Shown piece by piece: positions 6,626-6,860 of a stretch of DNA of 6,860 bases. Made by a program: the position numbers and the translations under genes. Location of the stretch: contig JAHFEM010000066.1 of the NCBI GenBank assembly GCA_023248505.1, positions 1 through 6,860 of the forward strand, in the 5' to 3' direction. Origin of the DNA: Nitrospirota bacterium (GTDB lineage Bacteria; Nitrospirota; Nitrospiria; SBBL01; Manganitrophaceae). Positions within the stretch are counted from its first letter, which is position 1, and each line of letters begins with the position of its first letter. The notes beneath the pieces were generated by a model. It saw nothing but the letters and a program-made list of their open reading frames with translations. It searched no databases and had not been told where the DNA came from.

Positions 6626-6635
6626 CATCCGGATG
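6626..6635. repeat. 10-bp palindrome CATCCGGATG beside the ASRT promoter
   Basis: CATCCGGATG is a perfect 10-bp palindrome ending 6 bases before the candidate -35 of the plus-strand gene. It is a possible operator. A second perfect palindrome, TTTGCGCAAA (6697-6706), sits just before that gene's ribosome site. Confidence 0.3.
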
Positions 6636-6641
6636 GGTTAA

Positions 6642-6669
6642 TTGTCCTGACGCCAAGCTTCTCTATACA
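6642..6669 (+). promoter_or_regulatory. Candidate sigma-70 promoter of the ASRT-family gene
   Basis: TTGTCC (6642-6647, four of six to TTGACA) and TATACA (6664-6669, four of six to TATAAT) are 16 bases apart on the plus strand. The start would be near 6676, giving a leader of about 40 bases before the ATG at 6715. Confidence 0.38.
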
Positions 6670-6714
6670 ATTTTGTTATCAGGCGTGGGGCCGCCTTTTG
6701 CGCAAAGAAGGAAG

Positions 6715-6860
6715 ATGACATTACCGATCGGGAAAAAACGTTGGGCGATTGCCGAGGGATATATCCCCGGCTGGCGCCACGGCGAGCCGCAGACGACCCG
6801 CCACGAGACCGCCTGCTTGCTCAACGCCACCGATCAGGATGTCCATGTCGAAATGACGAT
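6715..6860 (+). CDS. Sensory rhodopsin transducer (ASRT) family protein, N-terminal part
   Basis: The frame from the ATG at 6715 is open to the window edge (48 full codons). It begins MTLPIGKKRWAIAEGYIPGW, continues with RHETACLLNATDQD and ends VHVEMTI. The WAIAEGYIP and HETxCxLNA patterns are what I recall for the family of the Anabaena sensory rhodopsin transducer, a small soluble beta-rich tetramer that binds a microbial rhodopsin in Anabaena. Many members occur in bacteria without a known rhodopsin partner, and computational work has suggested small-ligand or sugar binding. There is no signal peptide. AAGGA lies just upstream of the ATG but at short spacing, so the ribosome site is only fair. 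Members are usually about 120-140 residues, so roughly two thirds of the gene is missing here. No rhodopsin gene is visible in the window. Confidence 0.82.
   Translation, partial: MTLPIGKKRWAIAEGYIPGWRHGEPQTTRHETACLLNATDQDVHVEMT

Noticed and set aside
6495..6656. N-terminal extension of the DUF5069 protein to the TTG at 6656
   Set aside because: The extension is not family-like, begins at a TTG without a ribosome site, and would span a good -35/-10 pair. The ATG at 6494 has a strong Shine-Dalgarno.

Overview
The window reads as ordinary chromosomal DNA of a Gram-negative, moderately GC-rich bacterium. A PEP-CTERM surface protein implies an exosortase and therefore an outer membrane. Together with a large multi-sensor GGDEF protein, a short ThiI, a DUF5069 protein and an ASRT-family protein, the gene mix would suit an environmental lineage such as Nitrospirota or a relative. 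That placement is an impression from protein style and is weakly supported. I saw no rRNA, tRNA, CRISPR array, insertion sequence or phage gene.

Layout from left to right. Positions 1-132 hold a strong hairpin that works as a terminator for the minus strand. A minus-strand gene at 133-777 encodes a secreted DUF1566-type protein with a C-terminal PEP-CTERM sorting signal. A 363-base gap (778-1140) carries its ribosome binding site, a dyad in the probable leader and a sigma-54-like -24/-12 element. A very large minus-strand gene (1141-4482) encodes a soluble diguanylate cyclase arranged GAF-GAF-PAS-PAS-PAS-GAF-GGDEF. An AT-rich gap (4483-4774) holds its likely promoter. Next come minus-strand thiI (4775-5965) and a DUF5069 gene (6039-6494), 73 bases apart. 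A 220-base divergent promoter region (6495-6714) then separates these from a plus-strand ASRT-family gene, which starts at 6715 and runs off the window.

How the genes may work together. Four of the five genes are on the minus strand, but the gaps are wide and most genes appear to have their own promoter, so one long operon is unlikely. The main thematic link is between the diguanylate cyclase (c-di-GMP synthesis) and the downstream PEP-CTERM protein, since c-di-GMP and exosortase systems both bear on extracellular matrix. That link is inference from proximity. ThiI is a housekeeping tRNA thiolation and thiamine enzyme. DUF5069 and ASRT are conserved families of unclear role. I found no clear new multi-gene system. 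The more interesting signals are regulatory: the candidate sigma-54 promoter of the PEP-CTERM gene, the near-leaderless start of thiI, and the ASRT gene with no rhodopsin visible in the window.
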